NCBI GenBank assembly: GCA_041582875.1
Contig: JBFHGX010000026.1
Location: 1 to 35,888 of the forward strand
DNA from: UBA6244 sp041582875
GTDB taxonomy: Bacteria > Bacteroidota > Bacteroidia > Bacteroidales > F082
DNA length: 35,888 bases
Direction of reading: 5' to 3'
Within the stretch, counting starts at the first letter, position 1. Each line of letters opens with the position of its first letter. Under the pieces are notes generated by a model. The model ran no database searches. It had not been told where the DNA came from and saw only the letters and a program-made list of their open reading frames with translations. The translations under genes and the position numbers were made by a program. Below, in pieces: positions 26,053-34,681 of this stretch.

Positions 26053-26075
26053 TGATTTACTTTAATTTTAGCTCC

Positions 26076-26585
26076 ATGATTCCCGAAAAACGAGACCCTG
26101 TATATAAAGCTTTAAATCAGTTAAACATTTCTTACCAAGTATATGAACATCCACCCCTCGACACCATTGCCATAGCACAACAATACTGGAAAGATATTGA
26201 CGCCACCCATTGCAAAAATCTTTTTTTTAGAAACCATAAGGGGAAACAACATTATTTGGTGATTATTCAGGATACCACACCTTTTGACATTCATTCTTTG
26301 GAAAAAACGCTAAACCAAGGAAAACTCTCTTTTGCGTCAGAAAAAAGACTTGAAAAATATTTGGGTGTAAAACCAGGATCAGTTTCTCCTTTTGGACTTC
26401 TCAATGATCATGATCGACATGTGATTGTTTTTTTAGATGAACAATTGAAGTCGAGTGAGAAAATAAGCTTTCATCCCAACGACAATACAGCCAGCTTAGT
26501 TCTTAATTACACTGATTTAATCCGCTATATTGAACATCGCGGAAATATTTTCAGTTATATTGACCCTTCCCCAAAAAACGAGTAA
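26076..26585 (+). CDS. Prolyl-tRNA editing (YbaK/ProX-like) domain protein
   Basis: The 169-residue free-standing protein has the YbaK/ProRS-editing fold: YQVYEHPPLDTIAIA near the N-terminus, K47 in THCKNLFFRN (the conserved Lys of the family) and GSVSPFGLLND (101-111), the signature glycine-rich segment. Such proteins hydrolyse mischarged Ala-tRNA(Pro) or related species in trans. It is not fused to a synthetase. The stop is 9 bases before the arginine deiminase gene. I chose ATG 26076 because the alternative GTG lies in the -7 box. The exact tRNA substrate is not certain. Confidence 0.88.
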   Translation: MIPEKRDPVYKALNQLNISYQVYEHPPLDTIAIAQQYWKDIDATHCKNLFFRNHKGKQHYLVIIQDTTPFDIHSLEKTLNQGKLSFASEKRLEKYLGVKPGSVSPFGLLNDHDRHVIVFLDEQLKSSEKISFHPNDNTASLVLNYTDLIRYIEHRGNIFSYIDPSPKNE

Positions 26586-26594
26586 TTTTGCCGC

Positions 26595-27860
26595 ATGGAA
26601 CCATTATCAATCAATGTCCAATCAGAGATTGGAAAACTTAATGGCGTTATCATTCATGTGCCCGGACCAGAAGTGGAGAACATGACACCAGAAAACGCTG
26701 CCCGAGCGCTGTATAGCGATATCCTTAACCTGGCCATCGCCTTGCCGGAATACAACAATTTCATGGGAGTACTTAAAAAATATACCCAGGTTTTTGAGGT
26801 AAGTGATCTTTTGGACGACATTCTTCAGAACAATCATGTAAAGAATGAAATCATCCGGAAAATTTGTCGCCACGAAAAACACGACCAGGAAGATGTATGT
26901 GCCATGGTGAATGACATGGACTCAAGCTTATTAGCTAAACAACTCATCGAAGGAGTGGAAATGCGCAAAGACAATTTGACGCGCTACCTTGACAACGAAA
27001 GGTATTGCATGCACCCACTTCCTAATTTTTTCTTCACACGTGACGCAAGCTTTTCATTTGGTGATGAAGTGATGATTAGTAAAATGGCTAATGGGGTACG
27101 TGAACGTGAGACCATGATTATGGAAGCTATTTTCAACTACCACCCCGCTTTTAATGCCAAAACCGTCAATCCTGTTAATATATATGACACCAGTAAAAAA
27201 GCAACCATTGAAGGTGGAGATGTATTGGTGGCACGTGATGATATTTATATTATCGGGTCAGGCGACCGCACCTCCACCCAAGGGGTAGATGCCATTATTG
27301 AGCATTTGAAAACCAAGCCAGGCGTTCAACATATTATTGTTCAGGAATTACCCTACAAACCCGAGTCGTTTATTCATCTCGATATGGTTTTCACCTTGTT
27401 GGATCAGGATAAATGTATGATTTTTGAACCATTAATTATCAGTGCAAGCCGTTATTTAACCATCCACATCACCGTTGATGGCAACAAAGTGGTTAATATA
27501 CGTGAAGAGAAAAATATCCTGGAAGCCCTTAATTCCTTAGGAATGGATCTTGAACCAATTTTGTGCGGTGGCAATACTGATCAGTTCATTATGGAACGTG
27601 AACAGTGGCAAAGTGGTGCCAATTTCTTCACCCTGGAACCTGGGAAATTTATTGGATACGCACGAAATACACACACCATTGAAAATCTCAACAACCATGG
27701 GTTTGATGTGGTTAAAGCCCGTGATATCGTCAATGACAAAGTAAAAATCGAAGATTACAAAAAACTGGTAATCACAATCGAAGGAAACGAACTTTCGCGA
27801 GGTGGCGGTGGTGCCCGATGCATGACCATGCCGGTTTCTCGACAAAAAGTAGATTGGTAA
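26595..27860 (+). CDS. arcA: Arginine deiminase
   Basis: The 421-residue cytoplasmic enzyme hydrolyses arginine to citrulline and ammonia. The guanidine-modifying active site is complete: D150 in FFTRDAS, E207 in IEGGDVLV, H261 and D263 in HLDMVF, and nucleophile C409 in RGGGGARCMTMP. The length is normal. No ornithine carbamoyltransferase, carbamate kinase or arginine/ornithine antiporter gene is next to it, so the usual arc operon is not present here. It is packed between the tRNA-editing gene (9 bases) and a glycosyltransferase gene (18 bases). Its role may be arginine use or ammonia production rather than a full ATP-yielding pathway. Confidence 0.95.
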   Translation: MEPLSINVQSEIGKLNGVIIHVPGPEVENMTPENAARALYSDILNLAIALPEYNNFMGVLKKYTQVFEVSDLLDDILQNNHVKNEIIRKICRHEKHDQEDVCAMVNDMDSSLLAKQLIEGVEMRKDNLTRYLDNERYCMHPLPNFFFTRDASFSFGDEVMISKMANGVRERETMIMEAIFNYHPAFNAKTVNPVNIYDTSKKATIEGGDVLVARDDIYIIGSGDRTSTQGVDAIIEHLKTKPGVQHIIVQELPYKPESFIHLDMVFTLLDQDKCMIFEPLIISASRYLTIHITVDGNKVVNIREEKNILEALNSLGMDLEPILCGGNTDQFIMEREQWQSGANFFTLEPGKFIGYARNTHTIENLNNHGFDVVKARDIVNDKVKIEDYKKLVITIEGNELSRGGGGARCMTMPVSRQKVDW

Positions 27861-27878
27861 TCAACAAAAAAAAAGCCA

Positions 27879-29414
27879 TTGAAAGATCAAATAAATAACT
27901 GGTATCAGGAAAAACCACTGCACATAATTCTTTGGGCAGGATTGATTTTCAGGCTTTTGGCCTCTATTTTCGCAAAAGGATATGGCTGGCACGACGATCA
28001 GTTCCTAATTATTGAAATTGCTCAATCATGGGTCGATGGCATCGATTTTTACGGATGGCTTCCCAATGCCGCTGGCACCAACGCACCTGAAGGTTTTAGC
28101 TTTTTTTATGTTGGATTGCATTATGTGTTGCTTTGGGTTATGGATGCAGCAGGCATGGGCGACCCTCAGTTTAAAATGCTTATAATCCGTTTTTTACATG
28201 CCTTATGGTCTCTGCCAATCATTTATTTTGGTTATAAAACAACCAAGGAACTGAGCAACAAGGAAGTGGCTAACCGAGTGGGATGGCTCTTGGCCATTTT
28301 TTGGATTTACCCCTTTATCAGTGTACGAAATCTGGTTGAATTCACCAGCATTCCATTTCTGATGGCTGGCCTATGGATGGTGGTGGTGGCTAAAAAACGT
28401 GAAAAGACATTTTTATGGTGGATATCGGCCGGACTTATTTTTGGCATGGCTTTTAATGTTCGTTTCCAAACCTTAATGATTCCAGGAGGCATCGGGTTAG
28501 CATTGTTAGTTGAAAAACAATGGAAACAGACCTTTTACCTTGCCTTGGGGACAGTGCTGTCTATGGTCGTGGTTCAAGGAACAATAGATTATATTGTTTG
28601 GGGGACACCCTTTATTCAATTTATCGGCTATGTAGATTATAACATGCATAATGCTGCCCGGTATGTTGTGAGTCCATGGTACACCTACCTTCTTTTCCTT
28701 TCCGGAATTATGATTCCTCCAGTCAGCTTGTTTATTTTGGCAGGATACATTAAAACCTGGAAAAAGTTGCTTATTCTGTTTTTACCCATCACGATATTTC
28801 TGATCTTTCATTCTTACTATCCCAACAAACAAGAGAGATTTGTTATTACAATTATGCCTTTCCTAATGATCGCCGGTATGATCGGATGGATGGAAGTGGA
28901 AAAAGCTTGGCAAAATTCAAAAAGACTAAAATCATGGATTCGAGGTTCTTGGATTTTCTTCTGGGTACTTAATCTCATAGTTTTGATTCCCACTACGGTG
29001 ATGTATTCCAAAAAAGCCCGTGTGGAAAGCATGGATTACCTCTCGAGATACAAAAACATTCAACACTTTCTCATCGAAGATGTTAACCAAGGAATTCTAA
29101 GATTCCCACCGCAGTTCTACCTTAAGCACTGGATACGGTACGACACGTTTATGCGCGATGACAACCTGGCCAATTACAGGAATCAAATTGGTGAAGGTGC
29201 TAAAATTCCCGATTTTATATTGTTCTATCAGCCCAATAATCTTGAAGCTCGTGTCGACTCCATGCGCACTATCTTTCCTAACTTGGTGTATGAAACGACC
29301 ATCGAGCCCGGATTCATGGATAAAGTTTTATATTGGTTAAACCCCATCAACGACAACCAAATCATTACGATTTACCGCAACAAAGCGACCATTTCAAACG
29401 CTATTCCAGACTAA
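27879..29414 (+). CDS. GT-C-fold membrane glycosyltransferase
   Basis: The 511-residue protein has about 10-11 membrane helices. The first periplasmic loop carries the acidic pair typical of GT-C enzymes that use polyprenyl-phosphate sugars: D39 and D40 in GWHDDQF. Other recognisable parts are FWIYPFISVRNLVEFTSIP and SYYPNKQERFVITIMP. It should transfer a sugar from a lipid carrier to a lipid or protein outside the cytoplasmic membrane; the sugar is unknown. The only start between the in-frame arcA stop and the conserved N-terminus is TTG 27879. The ligA ATG lies one base after its stop. Confidence 0.8.
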   Translation: MKDQINNWYQEKPLHIILWAGLIFRLLASIFAKGYGWHDDQFLIIEIAQSWVDGIDFYGWLPNAAGTNAPEGFSFFYVGLHYVLLWVMDAAGMGDPQFKMLIIRFLHALWSLPIIYFGYKTTKELSNKEVANRVGWLLAIFWIYPFISVRNLVEFTSIPFLMAGLWMVVVAKKREKTFLWWISAGLIFGMAFNVRFQTLMIPGGIGLALLVEKQWKQTFYLALGTVLSMVVVQGTIDYIVWGTPFIQFIGYVDYNMHNAARYVVSPWYTYLLFLSGIMIPPVSLFILAGYIKTWKKLLILFLPITIFLIFHSYYPNKQERFVITIMPFLMIAGMIGWMEVEKAWQNSKRLKSWIRGSWIFFWVLNLIVLIPTTVMYSKKARVESMDYLSRYKNIQHFLIEDVNQGILRFPPQFYLKHWIRYDTFMRDDNLANYRNQIGEGAKIPDFILFYQPNNLEARVDSMRTIFPNLVYETTIEPGFMDKVLYWLNPINDNQIITIYRNKATISNAIPD

Positions 29415-29415
29415 A

Positions 29416-31467
29416 ATGAATACAGAGGAAGCCAAATCCAGCATTGATCAGTTGGTTGACAAAATAAACCAATACAATTATGAATATTACAACCTGGATG
29501 CACCTTCCATCAGCGATTTTGAGTTCGATCAGTTATTAAAACAACTCGAAAGCCTTGAATCAACCTTTCCTGATTTAATCAGATCTGATTCACCAAGTCA
29601 GCGTGTGGGAGGTACGCCAACAAAAGATTTTAAAACAGTAGTTCACCAATACCCCATGCTTTCCTTATCAAATACCTACAGCGAAGGGGAAATAAGTGAT
29701 TTTGACAGTCGTGTTCGTAAAACCATCGCCGATCAGGTGGAATATGTATGTGAATTAAAATTCGACGGTTTATCCATTGGATTAACCTATGAAAATGGCC
29801 TTTTGAAACAAGCTGTAACTCGTGGCGATGGGGTTCAGGGTGATGACGTGACCAATAACGCACGCACCATCAAATCGATACCCCTTAAATTACGTCATGG
29901 AGCTCCGACAACCTTTGAAATTCGCGGTGAAATTTTCATGACTAAATCAGGCTTTAACCGACTGAATGAAGAACGGGAGGACTTGGGCGAAAACCCTTTT
30001 GCCAATCCACGCAATGCAGCTTCAGGAACCATGAAAACACAGGACCCTACGTTGGTAGCACAACGTCCTTTAGACTGTTTTTTATATCAAATTCCCGGAT
30101 CATTGTTGGAAACTACAACCCATGCAGAGAGTTTGCAAATGGCAAAAAACTTGGGATTTAAAGTTTCATCGCACACACAAGTATGCAAAAACTTACCCGA
30201 AGTTTTTGCTTTTATCCAACATTGGAACACCGAACGTTTTCATCTTGATTACGAAATCGACGGAATTGTGATCAAGGTAAACAGCATTGCACAACAAAAT
30301 CAATTGGGATTTACGGCCAAAAGTCCGCGTTGGGCAATCGCCTATAAATTTAAAGCGGAACAAGCCGAAACCAGGTTAAATTCAATTGATTATCAAGTGG
30401 GCAGAACAGGGGCCGTTACTCCTGTGGCCAACCTTAACCCGGTACATCTGGCCGGAACCATCGTTAAAAGAGCCAGTTTGCATAATTCGGATATCATACA
30501 AAATATGGACATTCGATTGGCAGACTGGGTTTATGTTGAGAAAGGTGGCGAAATTATACCGAAAATTGTAGGCGTAAATCTGGAAAAGAGATCTCCACAA
30601 GCTGAACCTGTAATATTTATAAAGAATTGCCCTGAATGCAATACTCCACTGATCAAAAACGCTGGAGAAGCAGCACATTTTTGTCCCAATGAAGACCATT
30701 GCCCTCCCCAGATTAAAGGTAAGTTAGAGCATTTTATCTCGCGTAAAGCGATGAATATTGATAGCTTAGGAGAAGGCAAAGTGGAAACACTGTTCGACGC
30801 GGGATTGGTAACTAACGCGGGTGACTTTTACGATCTCACCTACAAACAACTTTTTGGCTTATCTAAAACCATCGTATCTTCGGATGGGATGACTGAAAAA
30901 ACCATGTCGTTTAAAGAGAAAACGGCACAGAACATCATCAACGGAATTGAATCCTCCAAAAATGAACCGTTTCACAAGGTACTGTTTGCACTAGGAATTC
31001 GATTTGTAGGCGCAACCGTTGCCAAAAAACTTGCCCGCCATTTTGGAAGCATTCAGCAGATTCAGCAAGCTACCTTTGATGAGTTAATTGCAGTGGACGA
31101 TATTGGCGAACGCATTGCTGATTCAGTACTTACCTGGTTTGCCCGCCCTGAACACACGGAAATGATCAGCAGACTCCAACGCCAAGGTATTCAGCTTGAA
31201 TCAACTGCAGTTGAGGAAAATAACACATCAGGTAAACTCAGTGGGATGTCGTTCGTTGTAAGTGGAGTTTTTGAAAATATTTCCAGGGACGAACTGAAGC
31301 AATTAATTGAGGAACATGGAGGTAAAAACCTATCCGCGCTGAGCGCTCAGACATCATACCTTGTTGCCGGAGAAAAAATGGGACCTGCCAAAAAAGTAAA
31401 GGCTGAAAAATTGGGCATCCCCATCATCAGTGAAGATCAATTCTTTGAGTTGTTATCAAAAAACTAA
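29416..31467 (+). CDS. ligA: NAD-dependent DNA ligase
   Basis: The 683-residue protein shows the full bacterial LigA order: Ia domain with YYNLDAPSISDFEFDQL, the adenylation domain with nucleophile K115 in CELKFDGLSIG, the OB fold (YQVGRTGAVTPVANL), a four-Cys zinc finger (C405, C408, C423, C429), helix-hairpin-helix repeats (about 500-590) and a C-terminal BRCT domain (about 603-683). It seals nicks during replication and repair using NAD+. Length and motifs are normal. The last four bases overlap the end of a small convergent gene. Confidence 0.98.
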   Translation: MNTEEAKSSIDQLVDKINQYNYEYYNLDAPSISDFEFDQLLKQLESLESTFPDLIRSDSPSQRVGGTPTKDFKTVVHQYPMLSLSNTYSEGEISDFDSRVRKTIADQVEYVCELKFDGLSIGLTYENGLLKQAVTRGDGVQGDDVTNNARTIKSIPLKLRHGAPTTFEIRGEIFMTKSGFNRLNEEREDLGENPFANPRNAASGTMKTQDPTLVAQRPLDCFLYQIPGSLLETTTHAESLQMAKNLGFKVSSHTQVCKNLPEVFAFIQHWNTERFHLDYEIDGIVIKVNSIAQQNQLGFTAKSPRWAIAYKFKAEQAETRLNSIDYQVGRTGAVTPVANLNPVHLAGTIVKRASLHNSDIIQNMDIRLADWVYVEKGGEIIPKIVGVNLEKRSPQAEPVIFIKNCPECNTPLIKNAGEAAHFCPNEDHCPPQIKGKLEHFISRKAMNIDSLGEGKVETLFDAGLVTNAGDFYDLTYKQLFGLSKTIVSSDGMTEKTMSFKEKTAQNIINGIESSKNEPFHKVLFALGIRFVGATVAKKLARHFGSIQQIQQATFDELIAVDDIGERIADSVLTWFARPEHTEMISRLQRQGIQLESTAVEENNTSGKLSGMSFVVSGVFENISRDELKQLIEEHGGKNLSALSAQTSYLVAGEKMGPAKKVKAEKLGIPIISEDQFFELLSKN

Positions 31468-31607
31468 TCTTCACCTTGATCTTCTGATGGTTGATTACCC
31501 TTGTTGGTTTTCATATTTAATTTAATCATCAGCCAAACAAACCCAACCACCAAGTGCAGCAGCACTACACCCATGATCAGATAAGCTAGCCAATTATCCT
31601 TTAACAT
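31464..31607 (-). CDS. 47-residue single-pass membrane protein
   Basis: An ATG at 31607-31605 opens a frame of 47 codons that ends in TAG at 31464-31466. Residues about 6-30 (WLAYLIMGVVLLHLVVGFVW) form one membrane helix, followed by a basic stretch (KLNMKTNK) and a polar, acidic tail (NQPSEDQGED). The helix followed by positive charges is typical of real small membrane proteins. It starts 6 bases after the stop of the SRPBCC gene, so it is probably the second gene of that operon, and it converges on ligA with a 4-base overlap. I do not recognise a family. Confidence 0.6.
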   Translation of the reverse strand: MLKDNWLAYLIMGVVLLHLVVGFVWLMIKLNMKTNKGNQPSEDQGED

Positions 31608-31613
31608 CGCCTT

Positions 31614-32606
31614 TTATTTCAAAGGATAGTAAATATCTGTTTCCCATTTCGACTCATCGGGTTCGGTCACCGGATCAGTTACATAAACTTCCCAAATATA
31701 GTCGGCACACTCCAAATTAAAATCTTTGATATACTGCTCAATTGCCTCGTGGGTAGTGCTTGTATCATAACCTCCAAAATGCTTGGCCATGATCGTTTTG
31801 CCAGCAGGCAACTCGAAATACTCAACATTGCCTTTCCCTTTTGCCTTATTTGCAATTGGGATGGCGGCACGAATGCGAATCATTCCATTTGGATCCCAGT
31901 TGTAATAAACGGCATAAGGAATACCGGCCATTTCGATTTTCTTTGCTTTCATAAAATCCATTAACTGACCATAGTTCCGACCCAGCATCTCACCAATACC
32001 ATCCACAGTGGTAGAATCCATGATGGAGAGCGATGGCACAACTTCCACGTCAACAATTTCAATTTCAGGAGCAACGGGCATGGCTTCACAGATTGTTTTC
32101 AAATCGTTAAGACCGGCTAGCATAAAAGGCTTCATCATCATTTCAGACATCAATCCCATATAGCGACCCATCGGATATTTTAAATCAGGAATGGTTGTTG
32201 TCCAAGTAACATGAACGCCATCATCCATTTTCTCAAACGTCCATTCACCAATGGCACCACCTTCGTCAGGACGGAAAGTGATGTCATTTTTAATTCGGGT
32301 ATAAGGCTCACATTCAGCAATGACCAACTGCCCATCACCCATGCTTTTACTTTGCCAGGTCATGGTTGATCCAACACCACGTTCAGGTCCTGAATATTCA
32401 GAAACCATAGCTGTATCTGCCTTATGAAAAGGAGACCAATTTTTCCAGTTGTTCATGGTACGCACCTGATTAAAAATGGTAACAGGTTTAGATTGAATAA
32501 CTACTTGTTCAGAAATAGTTACCTGATTGGCCAAGAAAATAGGAATAATAAGAAACAATGCTATAATGATTCCTGTAATTATAGCAATGATTTTAAGTGC
32601 TTTCAT
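31614..32606 (-). CDS. Membrane-anchored SRPBCC domain / GyrI-like effector-binding protein
   Basis: The 330-residue protein has one N-terminal membrane helix (about 5-27). A START-like SRPBCC domain follows (about 30-170; VVIQSKPVTIFNQVRTMNNW, GVGSTMTWQSKSMGDG, VTWTTTIPDLKYPMGRYMG). A GyrI-like effector-binding domain ends it (about 180-330; AGIPYAVYYNWDP, VEYFELPAGKTIMAKHFGGY). Both folds bind small hydrophobic ligands. There is no DNA-binding domain, so it is not a transcription regulator. The anchor suggests the two domains sit on the outer face of the membrane, but the topology is inferred. A -7 box precedes it. Confidence 0.82.
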   Translation of the reverse strand: MKALKIIAIITGIIIALFLIIPIFLANQVTISEQVVIQSKPVTIFNQVRTMNNWKNWSPFHKADTAMVSEYSGPERGVGSTMTWQSKSMGDGQLVIAECEPYTRIKNDITFRPDEGGAIGEWTFEKMDDGVHVTWTTTIPDLKYPMGRYMGLMSEMMMKPFMLAGLNDLKTICEAMPVAPEIEIVDVEVVPSLSIMDSTTVDGIGEMLGRNYGQLMDFMKAKKIEMAGIPYAVYYNWDPNGMIRIRAAIPIANKAKGKGNVEYFELPAGKTIMAKHFGGYDTSTTHEAIEQYIKDFNLECADYIWEVYVTDPVTEPDESKWETDIYYPLK

Positions 32607-32629
32607 AACAAAACAGTTTAAGTTTTTCC

Positions 32630-32637
32630 CAAAAGTA
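32630..32637 (-). promoter_or_regulatory. -7 box (TACTTTTG on minus) for the SRPBCC gene
   Basis: This perfect TAnnTTTG match on the minus strand lies 23 bases before ATG 32606. No clear -33. Confidence 0.5.
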
Positions 32638-32690
32638 AAAACAAATTGATTAGTAAGTGGTTATAAATTAAGAAATTATGATATAAAGTA

Positions 32691-33401
32691 TTAAAAAGAA
32701 TAGCCGACTCCAATGTTAAACATTAAATTGCCGAGATGTGTATATTCTACGACCTCAACTCCGTTTCTCAGAAACTCAAAATTAATTTTAGACCCAATGT
32801 ATGAAGCTGCAAAATGCACATCCATTTGATCAGTTACCTTGATGCGAGCTCCCATGGAAGAATACAATGCAAAAAGCACCTGATTATCTGACGTTTCTAC
32901 AAACGACTGTGATCCAGCAATGGTATTCATTTTTATGGTAGCCTCTGGTTTATAAACAAATCGCAAACCTGCACCTGCCTTAAAAACAAATGAAAAATAT
33001 TCATTAGGAGCGACATCGAACCTAAGACCAAAAACACCTGATACATCCTGAAATGATCCGGAGTTAACTGTTGCAGAAATATTTGTTAATGTATCAGTAT
33101 TTACATAAGCATCAGCTAAACCAGAAGCATTTATTCCGTTACGATTATAGTTTAAATCGAACTCCAAAGCAACTTGTCTCGAATAAAAATAGGCCACACT
33201 CCCTCCAAGATTTAAACCCAAATTGGCATGATCAGCAAGTCGGGTGCCATGCTTACTACCGAAATCAAACATTGGTAAAGCAGCTCCTGCATGAAGCTCT
33301 GTCAATCCTCTATCGAAATATCTGTAATAGTATTGGGCATGTGCATTCCCAAAAAACAGAAAGGTACTTAGTAGCCATAGGAAGATCGATTTTATCCGCA
33401 T
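32691..33401 (-). CDS. Outer-membrane beta-barrel (PorT-like) protein
   Basis: The 236-residue protein has a signal peptide cleaved near residue 22 (GNAHA/Q). It then alternates strands and turns, for example LTELHAGAALPMFDFG, LGLNLGGSVAYFYSRQVALEFDLNYN and FGLRFDVAPNEYFSFVFKAGAGL. It ends in an aromatic residue (VGYSF), the usual end of an outer-membrane barrel. About eight to ten strands fit the length. The role is unknown. It lies 48 bases after the aminotransferase gene on the same strand and may share its transcript. Confidence 0.82.
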   Translation of the reverse strand: MRIKSIFLWLLSTFLFFGNAHAQYYYRYFDRGLTELHAGAALPMFDFGSKHGTRLADHANLGLNLGGSVAYFYSRQVALEFDLNYNRNGINASGLADAYVNTDTLTNISATVNSGSFQDVSGVFGLRFDVAPNEYFSFVFKAGAGLRFVYKPEATIKMNTIAGSQSFVETSDNQVLFALYSSMGARIKVTDQMDVHFAASYIGSKINFEFLRNGVEVVEYTHLGNLMFNIGVGYSF

Positions 33402-33449
33402 TTTTACAATGTTTAGTGATTGATACGTATATTTTCGTTAAAAGGTTAC

Positions 33450-34622
33450 CTATTTATTGAATGTACTAGCAATCATTGAAGCTGCCTCTTTCACTATGGA
33501 AAAAGGTGTCGCCAGGTTGATTCTTTGAAAGCCCTCTCCCCCTGCACCAAATACATGCCCAGGACTCAAGCCAACTCCTGCTTCAAATATCAATTTGTTT
33601 TTGATTGCCTCATCATCAATACCTATAGTGCGAAAGTCAAGCCAAGCCATATAGGTTGCCTGAGGTTCAATCACTTTAATGAGTGTTTGAGACTTTAAAA
33701 AATCGCTCAAATACCGCACGTTATTAGCCACATATTTCATCAGCTCATCCACCCATTGTTCGCCGTGCGTATAGCCGGCAACAGAAGCCACTGACCCGAA
33801 CAGATTGCCTCCGGATAAATGTAACCGGTCGATGAAACCCGCAAACCTTTCTCTTAAATCAGGATTACTTATAACGACTGATGAAGTAGCTAAACCTGCC
33901 ATATTAAAGGTTTTACTGGGAGCAATACAGGTAAGTGTTTGATTAGCTATTTCATCAGAAATGGTCGCCATCACCGTGTGCTGATTTCCGGGTAAGATTA
34001 AGTCGTTATGAATTTCATCCGAAAGGATAATGACGCCATGACGCAAACAAACCTCTCCCATTTTCGAAAGCTCTTCCCGTGTCCACACGCGTCCCACTGG
34101 GTTATGGGGACTCGACATGATAAATAATTTCGACTCTTTGGCTTTTTTCTCAAAATCGTCAAAATCAATGCTATACTCCCCATTTTTACAGATAAGTTGA
34201 TTGGTAAGTAATTTGCGCTGATGATCTTTAATCGCACTATAAAAAGGAAAATAAACAGGAGGTTGAATTAGTATACCATCACCAGGTTGAGATAGTGTGA
34301 GTACTGCAAAATTCACGGCAGGCACAATACCCGGACTAAAAACAAACCAATCGGACTCAGTATTCCAATGGTGCCGGTTCCGAATCCAGTTTTGGATGGA
34401 AGCAGTATAGTTTTCGTCTCGAAAAGAATATCCATAAATAGGATGTTCCACTCGCTTTTCAATGGCCCGACGTATAAAATCAGGAGTTTCAAAATCCATA
34501 TCGGCAACCCACATGGGCGTAACCAAGCCATTGTTAAATATTTTTTCTCTTAAATCGTACTTTACAGAAGTCGTTCCTTCACGAGAAACAATGGTGTCAA
34601 AATTATAATTTCCCATATACAT
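33450..34622 (-). CDS. patB: PatB/MalY-type PLP aminotransferase (probable cystathionine beta-lyase)
   Basis: The 390-residue fold-type I PLP enzyme carries the family N-terminus TPMWVADMDFETPDFI, YGYSF, N174 in SPHNPVGRVW, D202 in ILSDEIHNDL and the PLP-binding K237 in APSKTFNMAGLATS. PatB/MalY enzymes cleave cystathionine or cysteine-type C-S bonds; some act as aminotransferases. It is cytoplasmic. The frame may start at M1 (34622) or M3 (34616). The terminator after dnaN ends right at this start, so initiation must depend on a promoter inside that region or on readthrough. Confidence 0.9.
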   Translation of the reverse strand: MYMGNYNFDTIVSREGTTSVKYDLREKIFNNGLVTPMWVADMDFETPDFIRRAIEKRVEHPIYGYSFRDENYTASIQNWIRNRHHWNTESDWFVFSPGIVPAVNFAVLTLSQPGDGILIQPPVYFPFYSAIKDHQRKLLTNQLICKNGEYSIDFDDFEKKAKESKLFIMSSPHNPVGRVWTREELSKMGEVCLRHGVIILSDEIHNDLILPGNQHTVMATISDEIANQTLTCIAPSKTFNMAGLATSSVVISNPDLRERFAGFIDRLHLSGGNLFGSVASVAGYTHGEQWVDELMKYVANNVRYLSDFLKSQTLIKVIEPQATYMAWLDFRTIGIDDEAIKNKLIFEAGVGLSPGHVFGAGGEGFQRINLATPFSIVKEAASMIASTFNK

Positions 34623-34624
34623 TA

Positions 34625-34660
34625 TTAAAAAAAAACGGCACCGAAACCGGAAGCCGTTTT
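34625..34660 (-). terminator. Rho-independent terminator after dnaN
   Basis: On the minus strand, AAAACGGC (34660-34653) pairs with GCCGTTTT (34639-34632), with an inner CCG/CGG and GTTT loop, followed by a run of nine T. It ends next to the aminotransferase start. Confidence 0.8.
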
Positions 34661-34681
34661 AAACAATTCTTACAAAATATT

